From AP-15 sp963747735 (GTDB lineage Bacteria > Pseudomonadota > Alphaproteobacteria > ATCC43930 > CGMCC-115725): a stretch of 64,000 nt of DNA. A program made the position numbers and the translations under genes. Below, in pieces: positions 11,242-19,343 of this stretch. The notes beneath the pieces were generated by a model. That model was not told the origin of the DNA and made no database searches. It saw only the letters and a program-made list of their open reading frames with translations. The stretch lies in contig CAVVGE010000007.1 of assembly GCA_963747735.1 (NCBI GenBank), positions 1-64,000 of the forward strand, given 5' to 3'. Each line of letters begins with the position of its first letter. The stretch's first letter is position 1.

Positions 11242-12257
11242 CCGTCGGCGGCCCGAGCACGGGCTTCACGAGCACGGGCTTCATAGGCGCGCACGATACG
11301 GGCGACGAGGTCGTGCCGCACGACATCCCGATCGGTGAAACGAACCATCGCGATGCCTTCGACCCCGGCGAGCGTGTCGAGCGCCTCGGCGAGCCCGGAA
11401 GGCGCGCCCGCCGGCAGATCGACCTGGGTCGGGTCGCCGGTCACGACCATGCGCGAGGCTTCGCCGAGCCGGGTCAGGAACATCTTCATCTGCACCGGGG
11501 TCGTGTTCTGCGCCTCGTCGAGCACGACAAAGGCGCGCGACAGGGTGCGGCCGCGCATAAATGCGATCGGCGCCACCTCGATCTCGCCGGTGCCGAGCCG
11601 CTTGGCGAGCTGCTCGGCCGGCAGCATGTCGTTCAATGCATCGAAAATCGGGCGCAGATAGGGATCGACCTTGTCGCGCAGGTCGCCCGGCAAAAAGCCG
11701 AGCCGCTCGCCGGCCTCGACCGCCGGGCGCGACAGGATGATGCGCTCGACCCGCCCGGTCATCAACAGATCGACCGCGGCAGCGACCGCGAGATAGGTCT
11801 TGCCGGTGCCGGCCGGCCCCAGCCCGAAAACCAGCTCGCTTTCACGCAGCGCCTTGATATAGGCGGCCTGTCCCGGCGTGCGGGCCCCGATCCGGCGCTT
11901 TCTGGTGCGGAACGCGGCGTCTTCCAGCCATAGGCTCAGGCTCTTGTCGCCGAGCTCGGCCTCGGCCAGCCGAATCGCCGCCTCGACCGCCGGCAAATCG
12001 ATCTCCTGGCCCCGCTTCAAGCGCTCGTAGAGGCGCGAAAGCGCGAGGTGAGCGGCTTCGGCCGCAGAGGCCGGACCCGAGATCGCGAGCCGGTTGCCGC
12101 GGGTGACAACCGAGACGCCGAGCTTTCGTTCGAGCCGGTCGAGATGCTGGTCGCGCTCGCCGTAGAGCAGCGGCAGCAGCAGATTGTCGTCGAATTCGAG
12201 CTGCAGGCGGCCGGCCTCCGGCGCGCCGCGGGCAAGATCGGAGACGAGCCCGGTCAT
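11238..12257 (-). CDS. phoH: PhoH-like ATPase (YbeZ type)
   Basis: A 339-residue PhoH/YbeZ protein with the ATG at 12257 overlapping the miaB stop (ATGA). An N-terminal KH-like segment (about 1-95) precedes the ATPase core with Walker A GPAGTGKTYLAV and Walker B VVLDEAQNTTPVQ, then FLTRLGEASRMVVTGD. YbeZ proteins act with YbeY in RNA processing. Coupling to both miaB and ybeY by overlaps supports that role. The open frame extending upstream lies within miaB and is not used. Confidence 0.94.
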   Translation of the reverse strand: MTGLVSDLARGAPEAGRLQLEFDDNLLLPLLYGERDQHLDRLERKLGVSVVTRGNRLAISGPASAAEAAHLALSRLYERLKRGQEIDLPAVEAAIRLAEAELGDKSLSLWLEDAAFRTRKRRIGARTPGQAAYIKALRESELVFGLGPAGTGKTYLAVAAAVDLLMTGRVERIILSRPAVEAGERLGFLPGDLRDKVDPYLRPIFDALNDMLPAEQLAKRLGTGEIEVAPIAFMRGRTLSRAFVVLDEAQNTTPVQMKMFLTRLGEASRMVVTGDPTQVDLPAGAPSGLAEALDTLAGVEGIAMVRFTDRDVVRHDLVARIVRAYEARAREARARAADG

Positions 12258-13627
12258 GCCGCGAGCCTGCCGGCGAGGCTGTTGGCGCCGGCAGCCGAAA
12301 TCAGCGCCGGGACAATCTCGCCCACCCGCTCGGCAGCGGCTTCGACATGGACGCTTTGCAGATAGGGGCTGCGGCCGACCAATTGGCCGGAATGCCGGCC
12401 CGGCTTTTCCAACAGCACCGGCACGACACGGCCCACGCACGCCTCGTTGAAGGTGCGCTGCTGGTGCCCGAGCAACGCCTGCAAAGCCGCCAGGCGCTCG
12501 GATTTGACTTCATCGGCAACCTGGTCCGCTGCCGCAGCGGCTGGGGTGCCGGGCCGCGGCGAATATTTGAACGAGAACGCCTGGGCAAAGCCGATTTCGC
12601 CGACGAGGTCGAGGGTCGCCTGGAAATCTGCATCGCTCTCGCCCGGAAAGCCGACGATCAGATCGGTCGAAAATGCCAGATCCGGCCGGGCCGCGCGCAA
12701 ACGCCCGACCGCATGCCGGTATTCTCCGGTGCTGTGGCGCCGGTTCATCGCCCGCAGCACCCGATCGGAGCCGCTTTGCACCGGCAGATGCAGAAACGGC
12801 ATCAGCTGCGGCACATCGCGGTGCGCCGCGACGAGAGCGTCATCGACATCGCGCGGATGCGAGGTCGTGTAGCGGATGCGGGCGAGCCCGCCGATCTCGG
12901 CGAGGGCACGGACCAGATCGCCCAAGCCCCACTCCCCGCCGCCCGGGCCGGCGCCGTGATAGGCGTTGACGTTTTGCCCGAGCAGAACGATCTCACGCGC
13001 GCCGGCGAAGCCCAGGGTGCGTGCCTCGGCCAACACCTGTGCCGCCGGTCGCGAATATTCGGCGCCGCGCGTATAGGGGACGACGCAAAAGGTGCAGAAC
13101 TTGTCGCAGCCCTCCTGCACGGTCAGAAAGGCGCTGACCCCGGGGACCGCGCGCGCTTCGGGCAGCGCATCGAATTTGGGCTCGGCGGGAAAGCCGGTGT
13201 CGATGATGGCGCCGCTCTTCTGTGCCGCGCGCGTCACCATCTCGGGCAAGCGATGGTAGGCTTGCGGGCCGAAGACAAAATCGACAAAGGGTGCCCGCTC
13301 GATGATTTCCGCGCCCTCGGCCTGGGCGACGCAGCCGGCGACGGCGATCAGCATCTTGGCGCCCCGCCGCTCCCGCTGCGACTTCAGGCGCCGCAGCTGG
13401 CCGAGCTCGGAGAACACCTTTTCGGTGGCCTTTTCCCGGATGTGGCAGGTGTTCAGGATCACCAGATCGGCAATCTCGGCTGTCTCCGCCCGGGCGAAGC
13501 CGAGCGGCGCCAATAATTCGGCCATGCGCGCCGAATCGTAGACATTCATCTGGCAGCCATAGGTCTTGATGAATACCCGCTTTGTCGGGTCCCGCATCGC
13601 GCTCTCCGAGAAGCCTGCTGACATCAT
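12254..13627 (-). CDS. miaB: tRNA-2-methylthio-N6-dimethylallyladenosine synthase
   Basis: MiaB adds the methylthio group to i6A37 of tRNAs. The protein is 457 residues from the ATG at 13627; alternatives at 13624 and 13597 would trim 1 or 10 residues. The UPF0004 domain carries its three cluster cysteines in YGCQMN, NTCHIRE and AGCVAQ. The radical-SAM site is CDKFCTFC, followed by PYTRG, SHPRDV and HLPVQSGSD. The C-terminal TRAM domain includes GQLVGRSPYLQSV. The first codons overlap the plsC/olsA stop. All catalytic cysteines are present, so it should be active. Confidence 0.96.
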   Translation of the reverse strand: MMSAGFSESAMRDPTKRVFIKTYGCQMNVYDSARMAELLAPLGFARAETAEIADLVILNTCHIREKATEKVFSELGQLRRLKSQRERRGAKMLIAVAGCVAQAEGAEIIERAPFVDFVFGPQAYHRLPEMVTRAAQKSGAIIDTGFPAEPKFDALPEARAVPGVSAFLTVQEGCDKFCTFCVVPYTRGAEYSRPAAQVLAEARTLGFAGAREIVLLGQNVNAYHGAGPGGGEWGLGDLVRALAEIGGLARIRYTTSHPRDVDDALVAAHRDVPQLMPFLHLPVQSGSDRVLRAMNRRHSTGEYRHAVGRLRAARPDLAFSTDLIVGFPGESDADFQATLDLVGEIGFAQAFSFKYSPRPGTPAAAAADQVADEVKSERLAALQALLGHQQRTFNEACVGRVVPVLLEKPGRHSGQLVGRSPYLQSVHVEAAAERVGEIVPALISAAGANSLAGRLAA

Positions 13628-14490
13628 CCGGCAATCGCCTCCACGGCCCCGCCCCGTCCCGCCCCGCCCCGTCCCGTCCCGCCCCGCCCCGCCGGCGGGT
13701 CCGGCACCGGCTGCGGTCGCCCGGCGATGGCGGCGGCCACGCCACCGCAAATCCGGGCATGGCAATAGCGCGCGAGCGCCTTGCGCGACCCGCAATCGGC
13801 GAGAAAGGTCGGCGGATGAAACTCGACCACGACCTCGACCGTGCCGAGGCCCGCCATGCTCCATATGTGCGGCGCCAGATCGACCGCGCCGTACCAGGCG
13901 AAAGAGGGCCGGAGCAGGCGGCCGAGCGGGATGCCGTCGAGCCGGGTATAAGCGATCGAGACCGGCTGCACGACGACCGGCGGTGCGGCACCGCCGCAAT
14001 CGACCGCGCCGAAGAGGGCGCTCTTGAACGGCAGCACGTGGCTGCCGTCGCCGCTCGTCCCTTCGGGGAACAGGATCAGCGCGTCGCCGGCGGCGAGCCG
14101 CGCGCCGATCGCCGCGCGCTGCGAAAGTGTGCTGCGGGCTTGCCGGTCGATAAAGACGCTGCGCTGCAATTTGGCGAGCCAGCCGAACAGCGGCCAGTCG
14201 GCGACTTCCGCTTTGGCGACAAAGGAGCCGGCGATCAGCGAGCCGAGCACCGAAATGTCGGTGTAGGAGATATGGTTCGCGGCGAACAAAGCCGGCCGCT
14301 CCGCAGTCGGGGAGCCGATCCGGCGCACCTGGAACCCCAGGATGCGGCAGCACCAGCGATGGTAGACCGAGGGGAACGTCGTCGCCCATTTCCGGCGCAG
14401 CAGCACACCCACCCCCTGCACCGGCATCAGCGCGATCGTGCAGAGGAGATAGAGGGTCAGCCGCCCGATCCTCAGCGTCGGCGAACCCAT
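13624..14490 (-). CDS. olsA: 1-acyl-glycerol-3-phosphate / lyso-ornithine-lipid acyltransferase
   Basis: A 288-residue PlsC-family acyltransferase with the ATG at 14490 and a hydrophobic N-terminus (LTLYLLCTIALMPVQGVGVLL). The catalytic NHISYTD box and the FPEGT glycerophosphate-binding motif are present. It follows olsB by 4 bp, the order used by OlsB-OlsA pairs that make ornithine lipids. I therefore favour a lyso-ornithine lipid O-acyltransferase, though a phosphatidic-acid PlsC cannot be excluded from sequence. The C-terminal tail PPAGRGGTGRGGAGRGGA is low complexity and comes from a G-rich DNA tract (13647-13690). Confidence 0.85.
   Translation of the reverse strand: MGSPTLRIGRLTLYLLCTIALMPVQGVGVLLRRKWATTFPSVYHRWCCRILGFQVRRIGSPTAERPALFAANHISYTDISVLGSLIAGSFVAKAEVADWPLFGWLAKLQRSVFIDRQARSTLSQRAAIGARLAAGDALILFPEGTSGDGSHVLPFKSALFGAVDCGGAAPPVVVQPVSIAYTRLDGIPLGRLLRPSFAWYGAVDLAPHIWSMAGLGTVEVVVEFHPPTFLADCGSRKALARYCHARICGGVAAAIAGRPQPVPDPPAGRGGTGRGGAGRGGAVEAIAG
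13647..13690 (-). repeat. G-rich tract at the olsA 3' end, possible G-quadruplex
   Basis: The plus strand is a run of CCCC and CCC blocks separated by single G or GT, so the coding strand carries about nine runs of three or four G with 1-2 nt spacers. The tract encodes the Gly/Arg/Ala tail of the acyltransferase. It ends about 20 nt before the miaB start codon. Confidence 0.75.
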
Positions 14491-14494
14491 AGGG

Positions 14495-15352
14495 TCACAT
14501 CCATGGGTCTTTGCAACGCCGCTCGTAATGGCGCGAGTACTTGTCGGTGACGAGGTCCGTCTTGACCACGACACAAACGTCGGTGGTGTTGAACTGCTCG
14601 TCGATGACCGCCCCGTCGCCGACAAAGCCGCCGAGGCGCAGATACCCCTTGATCAAGGGCGGCAGCGACGCGCGGGCTTGTGCCAGATCCATCGCATCGG
14701 CCGACAGCCGGCGCATGTCCACATAACGGTGCGGCAGCGCGCGCGGCCGCAACGCCGGCGGCGCCAGATGACGGTGATAAAGATAGGAGAGCGCGGCGGC
14801 CACCGCATTGGGATCGGTGCCGGGCAGGCTGGCGCAGCCGAACATCAGCGCGATCTTGTAATGAAAGACATAGGCCGCGATCCCGCTCCACAGCAGCGGC
14901 ATCGCCGAGCGACGCCGGTAGGTGGGATCGACGCAGGAGCGCCCGAGCTCGAGGATCTCCCCCGGCTGCGCGACGAGCGGGGCAATGTCGTATTCGCCGG
15001 CCGAGTAGAAGCCGCCGAGCCGGGCCGCCGCCAGGCGCCGGATCAGCCGATAGGTGCCGACCACCCTTGCGGACGCGGCGCGGCCGTGATCGAGCACCAG
15101 AAGATGGTCGCAATCCTCGTCAAAGCGGTCGGCGTCGCGGCGCAGATGCGCCGGGCGAGACAGCGGCCGCGCGCCGAGGTTTTCGTAGAACACCCGATAG
15201 CGCAATGCCTGCGCCGCATCGATGTCGCCGGCGGTGGCGGCGAGCCTGACCTGCAGCCGGCCCGACCAGATATCCACAATGTCGCCGCGGCGGGCAGGTG
15301 CGCCGGGGGCGACCGGAAGCCCCGGCGATGAGGTCGCGCCGTCGCCGATCAT
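14495..15352 (-). CDS. olsB: L-ornithine N(alpha)-acyltransferase (hemolysin-like GNAT)
   Basis: A 285-residue acyl-ACP-dependent GNAT protein of the OlsB family. Characteristic segments are ALRYRVFYENLGA, RFDEDCDHLLVLD, VVGTYRLIRR, YSAGEYDIAPL and LELGRSCVDPTYRRR, then LMFGCASLPGTDP. OlsB makes lyso-ornithine lipid, which OlsA then acylates to give the phosphorus-free ornithine lipid. Its ATG overlaps the stop of the Fur-family gene (ATGA) and its own stop is 4 bp before olsA, so the three genes look co-transcribed. Confidence 0.9.
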   Translation of the reverse strand: MIGDGATSSPGLPVAPGAPARRGDIVDIWSGRLQVRLAATAGDIDAAQALRYRVFYENLGARPLSRPAHLRRDADRFDEDCDHLLVLDHGRAASARVVGTYRLIRRLAAARLGGFYSAGEYDIAPLVAQPGEILELGRSCVDPTYRRRSAMPLLWSGIAAYVFHYKIALMFGCASLPGTDPNAVAAALSYLYHRHLAPPALRPRALPHRYVDMRRLSADAMDLAQARASLPPLIKGYLRLGGFVGDGAVIDEQFNTTDVCVVVKTDLVTDKYSRHYERRCKDPWM

Positions 15353-15780
15353 TCGGGGTCGGCGTCGGCGCCGCGCTTGCGCGGCACGGCGTACAGCTCG
15401 AGCCGATGACCGACCAGATCGTAGCCGAGCTGGTCGGCGACGGCCCGTTGCAGTCTCTCGATCTCCTCGTTGCGGAACTCGATCACCCTGCCCGACTGCA
15501 GGTCAATCAGATGATCGTGGTGATCGCTCGGCATTTCCTCGTAACGCGACCGGCCATCGCCAAAATCGTGCCGCGCCAGGATGTTGGCTTCTTCGAACAG
15601 CCGCACGGTACGGTAGACGGTGGCGATGCTGATGTGCGGATCGATCGTCATCGCCCGGCGGTAGACCTGCTCTACGTCGGGATGATCGATCAATTCCGAC
15701 AGCACCCGGGCGATGACGCGACGCTGCTCGGTCATCTTCAGTCCCTTGTCGAGACAGAGCTGCTCCAGGCGCGAGGCCAT
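15349..15780 (-). CDS. fur: Fur-family metal-responsive repressor
   Basis: A 143-residue Fur-like protein. The N-terminal winged helix includes TEQRRVIARVLSEL and the recognition segment SIATVYRTVRLFEE. The metal site region is DHHDHLIDLQSGRVIEF. The C-terminal CxxC pairs of the classical structural zinc site are missing, as in many alphaproteobacterial Fur/Mur proteins, several of which sense manganese or act with Irr. The metal cannot be told from sequence. It overlaps olsB by 4 nt. Confidence 0.9.
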   Translation of the reverse strand: MASRLEQLCLDKGLKMTEQRRVIARVLSELIDHPDVEQVYRRAMTIDPHISIATVYRTVRLFEEANILARHDFGDGRSRYEEMPSDHHDHLIDLQSGRVIEFRNEEIERLQRAVADQLGYDLVGHRLELYAVPRKRGADADPE

Positions 15781-15870
15781 CGCGTCTCCGTTATCGGGGG
15801 TCCTCCTTGGGCATTATACGCCATCGCATCATCGCCGCCTATGGTTCGAATGGCGGGATTTGCCCGGCGC

Positions 15871-16284
15871 CTACCCCTGCCGGCGGGCCCGCGTGCCCAG
15901 ACCGATTTCCTTGGCGAGCCGACTGCGCTGGCGGGCATAGTTGGGCGCCACCATCGGATAATCCGAAGCCAGCCCCCAGCGCTCACGGTAGCTCTCGGGG
16001 GTCATGTTGTATGCGGTCATCAAATGCCGCTTTAGCATCTTCAGCTTCTTGCCATCCTCGAGGCAGACGATGTAGTCGGCATGGACCGACTTCTTGATCG
16101 GGACCGCCGGTTGCGGGCGCTCCGCCGGCATCGCCGGCACATTCCCGATATTGGCCAGTGAATTGTACACTTGGTTGATCAGTTGGGGCAAATCGCTCAC
16201 CGACACGGTGTTGTTGGAAACGTGCGCGGCGACGATTTCGGTCGTCAATTCCAGCAAATCGCCGGCTTGGTCAGAGCTGTTCAT
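15871..16284 (-). CDS. mucR: MucR/Ros-family transcriptional regulator
   Basis: A 137-residue regulator from the ATG at 16284. The C-terminal half has the MucR pattern DYIVCLEDGKKLKMLKRHL followed by TAYNMTPESYRERWGL and APNYARQRSRLAKEIGLG. This is the degenerate single zinc-finger fold of Ros/MucR that binds AT-rich, low-consensus DNA. The N-terminal part (LLELTTEIVAAHVSNNTVS) is the usual oligomerisation region. MucR proteins commonly regulate exopolysaccharide, motility and the cell cycle in alphaproteobacteria. The upstream DNA (16285-16340) is AT-rich, which would suit autoregulation. Confidence 0.93.
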   Translation of the reverse strand: MNSSDQAGDLLELTTEIVAAHVSNNTVSVSDLPQLINQVYNSLANIGNVPAMPAERPQPAVPIKKSVHADYIVCLEDGKKLKMLKRHLMTAYNMTPESYRERWGLASDYPMVAPNYARQRSRLAKEIGLGTRARRQG

Positions 16285-16422
16285 CGTGATGGTCCCACCG
16301 TATGACTGATTGCCAATATAAGTAACAATTTGCGGCAAGGCAATGCGGGCGCCGACCGGTTTCTTTCAATTTGCGGCACGGCCCAAAATCTGGCCGCAAG
16401 CAAGGCGGGACCAGCGCCGCGC

Positions 16423-16905
16423 TCAGGTGGTGCACGGGCCCGCCGAAAAACCCAAGCGGAGCACCAGCGCATCGATCGGCAATCGGCCGCGGCGATAATA
16501 ATCGGGCCGTCTGCCGACCGGGACAAACCCTCGCTCGGCGTAAAGGGCGCGGGCCCCGGTGTTGTCGGCGGCGACTTCGAGAACAACACTGTGGGAGCCA
16601 CCGCGCCGCGCGTCGCCGCAGATCCAATCGAGCAGCGCCGCGCCGATGCCGGCGCGCCGCTTTTCGGGCACGACCCCGAGGGCCAGGATCTCGGCTTCTG
16701 TGCCGAGCGCCAGCGCCAGCGCGAACCCGACCGGCCGACCCATGGTCGAGGCGATCCCGCCAAAACAGCCGGGCATCCGTAAAATATCGCTCATCGCCGC
16801 GAGATCCCACGGGTCCTCGGGAAAGCAAACGCCATGCAGCAGCGACAGCGGCCGTGCCAGCGGCAGCCCGCCGCCTCCCGTTATCGGCTCGATTCGCAAG
16901 CTCAA
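16423..16905 (-). CDS. rimI: Ribosomal-protein-alanine N-acetyltransferase RimI
   Basis: A 160-residue GNAT acetyltransferase beginning with a TTG (16905) that overlaps the tsaB stop as TTGA. The acetyl-CoA loop reads VVPEKRRAGIGAALLDW, with VVLEVAADNTGARALYAERGF and the terminal PDYYRRGR. RimI acetylates ribosomal protein S18 and is often adjacent to tsaB, as here. A second TTG two codons downstream is a possible alternative start. Confidence 0.9.
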   Translation of the reverse strand: MSLRIEPITGGGGLPLARPLSLLHGVCFPEDPWDLAAMSDILRMPGCFGGIASTMGRPVGFALALALGTEAEILALGVVPEKRRAGIGAALLDWICGDARRGGSHSVVLEVAADNTGARALYAERGFVPVGRRPDYYRRGRLPIDALVLRLGFSAGPCTT

Positions 16906-17699
16906 CAGCCGCTCCGGCGCGGTGACGGGGCGGCGAGAGTCACCGCCGGCGGGCGCAGGTACAGCGGCCGTGCATCACCAGGCTCGCCCGGTCGCCAGCA
17001 AGCCAGCGCAGCGCGCAGCGCACCCGCTGCCCGCGGGATCGCGCCGGTCGCCCGGATTTCGGTCGCCCGGATTTGGATTCGCCGGATGACGAGCGCATCG
17101 GCCGCGCGCTGCGCCGCGTCGCCGGCGATCAGGACCGCGCCATCGCCGGCGGCAGCGGCGACAAAATCGCCGAGCGCCTCCGGCGGCAATCCAAGGGGCT
17201 CGCTCAGCAGACGCAGCGCCGGGTCGAACAACTGCACGAAAAGATCGGCGCGCCGGCTTTCCAGCGCAATCAACAGAACATCGCGCTCACCCCGCCGATC
17301 GGACGCAACAGCGCCGGCGGTCGCGGCAAAGGCGGTCGCGGCAAAGGCGGTCGCGGCAAAGGCGGTCACCCCGACGAGCGGCGCCCCGCAGGCCAGCGCA
17401 ATGCCGCGCGCCGCCGCGAGGCAGACGCAAATCCCGGTAAAGCTGCCCGGCCCCACGGTCGCCGCGACGATATCGAGCTCGGCCGACTTCAGCGGCACCG
17501 CGCGCATGACCCGATCGATCATCGGCAGCAGCGCTTCGGCCTGGCCGTGCGCCATCTCCAGCTCCTCGGCACCCAGCAGCCGGTCGCCGCAACCGACCGC
17601 AACCGAGCAAGCCGCTCCCGCCGTGTCGATCGCCAGAACCAGAGGCGAGCGCCGCCCCGGCGGCCGACGCCCCGCGCGGGCCTCGCCTATTTGGCTCAG
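16902..17699 (-). CDS. tsaB: tRNA t6A-synthesis protein TsaB (probable CTG start)
   Basis: TsaB is the ASKHA-fold partner of TsaD in making t6A37 of tRNA. The core is recognisable: LVLAIDTAGAACSVAV, MAHGQAEALLPMID, the ATVGPGSFTGICVCLAAARG signature and LIALESRRADLFVQLFD. No ATG, GTG or TTG exists in frame for about 50 codons before the conserved start. The CTG at 17697-17699 overlaps the nfu stop as CTGA and is preceded by GAGGT at suitable spacing, so I take it as the start (265 residues). A loop after GAPLVGV is expanded by three copies of AFAAT from a 15-nt tandem repeat. Confidence 0.82.
   Translation of the reverse strand: MSQIGEARAGRRPPGRRSPLVLAIDTAGAACSVAVGCGDRLLGAEELEMAHGQAEALLPMIDRVMRAVPLKSAELDIVAATVGPGSFTGICVCLAAARGIALACGAPLVGVTAFAATAFAATAFAATAGAVASDRRGERDVLLIALESRRADLFVQLFDPALRLLSEPLGLPPEALGDFVAAAAGDGAVLIAGDAAQRAADALVIRRIQIRATEIRATGAIPRAAGALRAALACWRPGEPGDARPLYLRPPAVTLAAPSPRRSGC
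17319..17363. repeat. 15-nt tandem repeat x3 inside tsaB
   Basis: Three perfect copies of GGTCGCGGCAAAGGC (plus strand) lie head to tail. Read on the coding strand they give the in-frame peptide repeat (AFAAT)3, so copy-number change would lengthen or shorten TsaB without breaking it. Confidence 0.9.
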
Positions 17700-18243
17700 A
17701 CGGCCTGCACCTCGACGACTTCGGGAATGTAATGGCGCAGCATGTTTTCGATCCCGGCCTTCAAGGTCGCGGTCGAGCTCGGGCAGCCCGAGCACGAGCC
17801 TTGCATGTGCAAATAGACGACACCGTCGGCGAAATCGTGAAAGATGATGTCGCCGCCATCCTGCGCCACGGCCGGGCGCACCCGGGTTTCGAGCAGCTCC
17901 TTGATTTGCGAAACAACCTCGTCGTCTTCCTCGTCGCTGGCGGCGGGTGCAGGATCGGCGCCGAGCAATACCGGCCTGCCGGCGGTGAAATGCTCCATGA
18001 TCGCGGCAAGCACTGCCGGCTTGAGCCGATACCAATCGCTGTCTTCGTCCTTGGTCACGGTGATAAACTCAGCGCCGAGAAAACTCCGGTCACCTCGGGC
18101 AAGGAGAACAACCGCTCGGCGAGAGGCGAGCGCGCCGCCGAGCGCGGATCGGAGAAGTTCGCCGTCCCCGTCGGCATCACGGTCCGGCCGGGCAGAAATT
18201 TGAGGCTCGCCGGGTTGGGCGTCTCTTCGGTCTGGATAAACAT
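17696..18243 (-). CDS. nfuA: NfuA-like Fe-S carrier protein (single frameshift)
   Basis: An iron-sulfur scaffold/carrier with an Nfu N-terminal domain and a C-terminal NifU-like domain. The first part starts at the ATG at 18243 (FIQTEETPNPASLKFLPG) and runs to VTGVF. The remainder (LGAEFITVTKDEDSDW through the CxxC site in SCSGCPSS) is in another frame. One missing base in the AAAA run at 18080-18083 would restore 182 residues and GVFLGAEFITV. A homopolymer indel error is the simplest reading, since the protein is usually conserved and the rest is intact. It overlaps tsaB by 4 nt. Confidence 0.85.
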
Positions 18244-18313
18244 CGGCGGCTCCGCAAACTCTCGGGAAAAAGATCGTTCTTAACCTTGGGCGCCCCCCGG
18301 GGCAAATCAACCC

Positions 18314-19312
18314 TCAAGGGCGCAGCAATCCGCTGACGTCCTGCGCCTCGCGCAGCACCGGCTCGGCAATCGCACGCGCCCGCTCGGCGCCTCGGCGCAG
18401 CACCTTGTCGATATGGCCGGGATCGGCGAGCAGCCGGCGCATCTCGGTGGCGATTCGACCGAGCACATCGACCGCCAGCGCCGACAGCTCCTCCTTCAGC
18501 TGCGAAAAGCTGGCGTGCGCAAATCGGGCGAGCGCCGCGGCGCGCGGCAGATCGGCAAGCGCAGCATAGATATCGATCAGATTGGCGGCTTCCGGGCGGC
18601 TGTCGAGCGCGGCGAGCGAATCGGGCAACAGCTCGGGATCGGTCTTGGCCCGGCGGATCTTCAAGGCGATCGCGTCGGCATCGTCGAGCATGTTGATCCG
18701 CGAATAATCCGAGCTGTCCGATTTCGACATTTTCTTGGTGCCGTCGCGCAGGCTCATCACCCGCGTCGCGGCGCCAAAGATTTGCGGCTCGGGCAGCGGG
18801 AAGAAATCGCAGCCGTAGCGGCGGTTGAAGGCGCCGGCGATGTCGCGCGCCAGCTCCAGGTGCTGCTTCTGGTCCTCGCCGACCGGGACATGCGTCGCCC
18901 GGTAGACGAGAATGTCGGCAGCCATCAACACCGGATAGGCGTAGAGCCCGAGACCCGCCACCTCGCGGTTCTTGCCGGCCTTTTCCTTGAACTGGGTCAT
19001 GCGGTTGAGCCAGCCGAGGGGGGTCAGGCAGGCCAAGAGCCAAGCCAGCTCGGCATGCGCCGGAACCATGCTCTGGTTAAAGATCGTGCAGCGCTCGGGA
19101 TCGATGCCGGCGGCGATATAGGCGGCGGTGACCTCGCGCGTGCTGGCGCGCAATTCGGCCGGGTCCTGCGGCAGGGTCAGCGCGTGCAGATCGACGATGC
19201 AAAAGATGCATTCGTAATCGTGCTGCAACGCGACCCAGTTCTTGATCGCGCCGAGATAATTGCCGAGATGCAGATTGCCGGTCGGCTGGATGCCGGAAAA
19301 GATGCGGTTCAT
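18314..19312 (-). CDS. trpS: Tryptophanyl-tRNA synthetase
   Basis: A 332-residue class I synthetase with the ATG at 19312 (NRIFSGIQPTGNLHLGNYLGA). The HIGH-like element is NLHLGNY, and the KMSKS loop is intact in GTKKMSKSDSSD. The sizes of the Rossmann and anticodon-binding parts match the family. It follows murJ by 31 bp on the same strand. The longer upstream open frame enters murJ and is ignored. Confidence 0.96.
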   Translation of the reverse strand: MNRIFSGIQPTGNLHLGNYLGAIKNWVALQHDYECIFCIVDLHALTLPQDPAELRASTREVTAAYIAAGIDPERCTIFNQSMVPAHAELAWLLACLTPLGWLNRMTQFKEKAGKNREVAGLGLYAYPVLMAADILVYRATHVPVGEDQKQHLELARDIAGAFNRRYGCDFFPLPEPQIFGAATRVMSLRDGTKKMSKSDSSDYSRINMLDDADAIALKIRRAKTDPELLPDSLAALDSRPEAANLIDIYAALADLPRAAALARFAHASFSQLKEELSALAVDVLGRIATEMRRLLADPGHIDKVLRRGAERARAIAEPVLREAQDVSGLLRP

Positions 19313-19343
19313 CGCGCCTGTTATCGCCGCGGCGCAGACCGGG

